A model generated the notes under the pieces. The model did no database searches. It saw only the letters and a list, made by a program, of their open reading frames with translations, and was not told where the DNA came from. The translations under genes were made by a program, and so were the position numbers. A stretch of 8,479 bases of DNA from Gammaproteobacteria bacterium. GTDB taxonomy: Bacteria; Pseudomonadota; Gammaproteobacteria; UBA6429; Thiohalophilaceae. Location of the stretch: positions 1 to 8,479 of the forward strand of contig JAHEDA010000095.1 of NCBI GenBank assembly GCA_024641445.1. Direction: 5' to 3'. This document shows, one piece after another, positions 6,843 through 8,479 of this stretch. Numbering within the stretch: the first letter of the stretch is position 1; each line of letters opens with the position of its first letter.

Positions 6843-7970
6843 ATGCAAGAGAATAATAAACCGAGCCCCACTCTGTTTTCACCCCTCAAATGGTGTCTGG
6901 TTGCCATGGTGCTGTCGATGCTGCCGCTGTCGGTACAGGCCGTGGATGTCGCCAGCCGCATCCGCCCCGATCACCCAGAGAGCTACGTCGTGGTCAAGGG
7001 CGATACCCTGTGGGATATCTCCAAACGCTTTCTGAGTGACCCCTGGCTCTGGCCAGAGATCTGGTACGTCAATCCCGAGATCCGTAACCCCCACCTGATT
7101 TATCCCGGTGACAAGCTGGTCTTCACCATGCGTGACGGCAAACCCTATGTCACCTTGGCGGGTACCGACACTGGGCCCCGGGCGATCCCACCACAACCCA
7201 AGACCCCAATGTCGGTGGCCAAGCCTGGCCTGAAGGTCGAGACCCTGTCGCCGCGCATGCGCGAAATCCCCCTGGACAAGGCCATCACCGCGCTACCGAT
7301 GTCGGAGATTAAGGCCTTCCTGGCGCGTCCCCGTTATGTGGTCGATGAGGGGATGTTGGACGACGCGCCCTATATCGTATCGAGTTATGAGGGGCACCTC
7401 ATCAGTGGTACGGGTAACCGCATCTATGCCACTGGCATTACCGACCCCACCCAAAGTACCTACAATGTGGTGCACCTCGGGGATAAATATCGTGACCCCA
7501 TTACGGATCGGATACTGGGATACGAAGTTGACGTGGAGGCGATTGCCCGGGTCATCAAACTCAGCAAGCCCGCTACCCTGGAGATCTCCGAGGGCTACCG
7601 CGAGGTAGTCAATGGCGACAAGTTATTACCTTTGGAGAGTAGCGTGGTGGACTTTACCTTCTTTCCGCGCGCGCCCTCCAAGACGGTTGAGGGTTACATT
7701 ATCGATGTCTATAACGGCGTGGCCGAGATCGGTCAATATAATGTGGTGACACTCAATATTGGCAAGCGTGACGGCATCGAGCCTGGCCACGTACTGGCCA
7801 TTGAGCAGCGCGGTGAGTCGGTGCGCAACCGCGCCTATGGCGAGATTGAGCTTCCTGCCGAGCGCGTCGGCACCTTGATGGTCTTCCACAGCTATGATCG
7901 GGTCAGTTACGCACTGGTGATGGATGCCGAGCGACCCATCCATGTGAAGGATATGGTGACGAATCCCTGA
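6843..7970 (+). CDS. tsaP: LysM-domain secreted protein, TsaP-like (secretin-associated peptidoglycan-binding family)
   Basis: This 375-residue exported protein has an N-terminal signal peptide: basic K16, a hydrophobic core to about 30, and probable cleavage after SVQA at residue 33. A single LysM peptidoglycan-binding domain spans about 48-95 (YVVVKGDTLWDISKRF through HLIYPGDKL). A proline-rich linker follows (about 110-130), then a long C-terminal region ending in a FlgT-C-like segment (GKRDGIEPGHVLAI, VGTLMVFHSYDRVSYALV, about 305-372). This architecture and the place between def and dprA match PA0020 of Pseudomonas, a homologue of TsaP, which anchors type IV pilus secretins to peptidoglycan in Neisseria and Myxococcus. 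The secretin role here is inferred from homology; no pilus genes are in view. The ATG at 6843 has AGGGA 5 nt upstream. The gene ends with tandem in-frame stops, TGA then TAG. If not TsaP, it is a general LysM envelope protein. Confidence 0.92.
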   Translation: MQENNKPSPTLFSPLKWCLVAMVLSMLPLSVQAVDVASRIRPDHPESYVVVKGDTLWDISKRFLSDPWLWPEIWYVNPEIRNPHLIYPGDKLVFTMRDGKPYVTLAGTDTGPRAIPPQPKTPMSVAKPGLKVETLSPRMREIPLDKAITALPMSEIKAFLARPRYVVDEGMLDDAPYIVSSYEGHLISGTGNRIYATGITDPTQSTYNVVHLGDKYRDPITDRILGYEVDVEAIARVIKLSKPATLEISEGYREVVNGDKLLPLESSVVDFTFFPRAPSKTVEGYIIDVYNGVAEIGQYNVVTLNIGKRDGIEPGHVLAIEQRGESVRNRAYGEIELPAERVGTLMVFHSYDRVSYALVMDAERPIHVKDMVTNP

Positions 7971-8009
7971 TAGACCTGGTGAGAAGGGTTCTGTCTCAGC
8001 GTGTGATTG

Positions 8010-8018
8010 TGTTATACA
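8010..8018 (+). promoter_or_regulatory. Possible extended -10 promoter element for dprA
   Basis: TGT followed by TATACA (8013-8018) resembles an extended -10 element (TGn plus TATAAT with four of six matches). The best -35 candidate, TTCTGT at 7989-7994 with an 18-nt spacer, is poor. If used, transcription would begin near 8025 and leave a leader of about 100 nt. This is a weak, motif-only call. Confidence 0.25.
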
Positions 8019-8058
8019 GGTCGAAGTGATTGACCTGCCCGTACAGGATGCACGGGCA
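8017..8058 (+). other. Two overlapping inverted repeats in the dprA leader
   Basis: CAGGTC (8017-8022) and GACCTG (8032-8037) form a perfect 6-bp stem with a 9-nt loop. TGCCCGT (8036-8042) and ACGGGCA (8052-8058) form a perfect 7-bp stem with a 9-nt loop. The stems share 8036-8037, and a CCTG/CAGG pairing (8034-8037 with 8044-8047) is a further alternative, so the structures compete. No T-run follows either stem, which argues against an ordinary intrinsic terminator for the preceding gene. Confidence 0.4.
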
Positions 8059-8076
8059 CTAGAGTAACTAAGGTTG

Positions 8077-8093
8077 GCCCCGTTTACGGGGGC
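8077..8093 (+). other. GC-rich hairpin upstream of dprA
   Basis: CCCCG (8078-8082) pairs with CGGGG (8087-8091) around a TTTA loop, and G8077 can pair with C8093 if one G bulges out. It sits about 30 nt before the dprA start. No T-run follows, so it is at best a weak terminator for the upstream gene or a leader structure. Confidence 0.35.
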
Positions 8094-8123
8094 ACCGCTC
8101 ATTAATGGAATGAGGAGCCGATC

Positions 8124-8479
8124 ATGGATGATGCCCGCGAGTTGAGGGCCTGGCTGACGCTGCACATGGCGCCGGGTCTGGGTCCGTTAAGTCTCAAACC
8201 CCTGTTAGAACATTACCAAAGTGCCGAGGCGATCTGTTTGGAGACCGAACAGAATTTGCGTGGCCATGGCTTGCGCCTGGAGACGATTCACGCCCTGCAC
8301 CATCCCGATGAAGAGGCCATTCGAGAGATAGAGGTCTGGCAAGCCCAGACCGATGCCTATGTAGTTCACCTCGATCACCCGCTGTACCCGGCTCGCCTGC
8401 GTGAGATCAATGACCCACCACTCCTATTGTATGTCTATGGCGATCCCACGACGCTGTCGATGCCCCAAATTGGCATCGT
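8124..8479 (+). CDS. dprA: DNA processing protein DprA (partial, 3' end outside window)
   Basis: DprA (Smf) binds incoming single-stranded DNA and loads RecA during natural transformation; it is also kept in many bacteria not known to be competent. The first 118 codons are visible. The N-terminal part (MDDARELRAWLTLHMAPGLG, then the helical region to about 75) is the SAM/HhH-like domain usual in gammaproteobacterial DprA. It is followed by HPLYPARLREINDPPLLLYVYGD (about 84-106), the conserved entry to the Rossmann-like DNA-binding fold, and the frame leaves the window at PQIGIV, just before the expected G-S/T-R motif. A strong AGGAG (8113-8117) lies 6 nt upstream of the ATG. The gene follows the LysM gene in the same direction after 153 nt. 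Confidence 0.93.
   Translation, partial: MDDARELRAWLTLHMAPGLGPLSLKPLLEHYQSAEAICLETEQNLRGHGLRLETIHALHHPDEEAIREIEVWQAQTDAYVVHLDHPLYPARLREINDPPLLLYVYGDPTTLSMPQIGI

Noticed and set aside
7971..8100. Intrinsic terminator after the LysM gene
   Set aside because: Hairpins are present but none is followed by a T-run, so I list them only as structures.
7626..8165. A 179-codon minus-strand open frame across the LysM gene end and the dprA start
   Set aside because: It is antisense to two well-supported genes and shows no domain or start signal; the open stretch is a shadow of the opposite-strand codon use.
1..8479. CRISPR arrays, insertion sequences, tRNA/rRNA genes or phage remnants
   Set aside because: No regularly spaced repeats, transposase-like frames, terminal inverted repeats or tRNA-like cloverleaf were seen; the window is packed with conserved housekeeping genes.

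Overview
The window reads as a piece of a gammaproteobacterial chromosome, outside the Enterobacterales. It has moderate-to-high GC, no mobile-element traces, and almost every base is coding. The gene order dprA / LysM protein <-> def-fmt-rsmB is the classic gammaproteobacterial arrangement (compare the Pseudomonas block dprA, PA0020, def, fmt, rsmB, trkA). Here the cluster continues past rsmB into a DUF4390 gene and an NtrY/NtrX two-component pair. From memory, that continuation is usual for Chromatiales/Thiotrichales-like lineages. The genus cannot be named from the sequence alone.

Layout. Positions 1-6715 are a single minus-strand operon, transcribed from right to left: def (peptide deformylase), fmt (Met-tRNA formyltransferase), rsmB (16S rRNA m5C967 methyltransferase), a secreted DUF4390 protein, ntrY (membrane histidine kinase) and ntrX (response regulator, cut by the left edge). 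Apart from a 54-nt gap between def and fmt, every junction is an overlap (about 8, 41, 19 and 23 nt), so translational coupling is likely. Positions 6716-6842 are a divergent intergenic region. On the plus strand follow a LysM-domain secreted protein of the TsaP type (6843-7970), a 153-nt spacer with several potential hairpins, and dprA (from 8124, cut by the right edge).

Function. def and fmt remove and add the N-formyl group of bacterial translation initiation, and rsmB modifies the ribosomal P-site region, so the first half of the operon is a translation-initiation module. DUF4390-NtrY-NtrX is an envelope-linked signalling module riding on the same transcript. The plus-strand genes serve the cell envelope (peptidoglycan/secretin-associated TsaP-like protein) and DNA uptake/recombination (DprA).

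The most notable observation is in ntrX. Its receiver domain is intact, but its AAA+ domain has lost the Walker A lysine (Met instead), the Walker B aspartate (His instead), one arginine of the arginine-finger region and the sigma-54-contacting GAFTGA loop. The frame is open throughout. It looks like a conserved regulator that has become a non-ATPase, sigma-54-independent protein rather than a decayed gene. Other points worth a look are the probable TTG start of rsmB, a T8 run inside the rsmB/DUF4390 overlap, and the structured, repeat-containing leader upstream of dprA.
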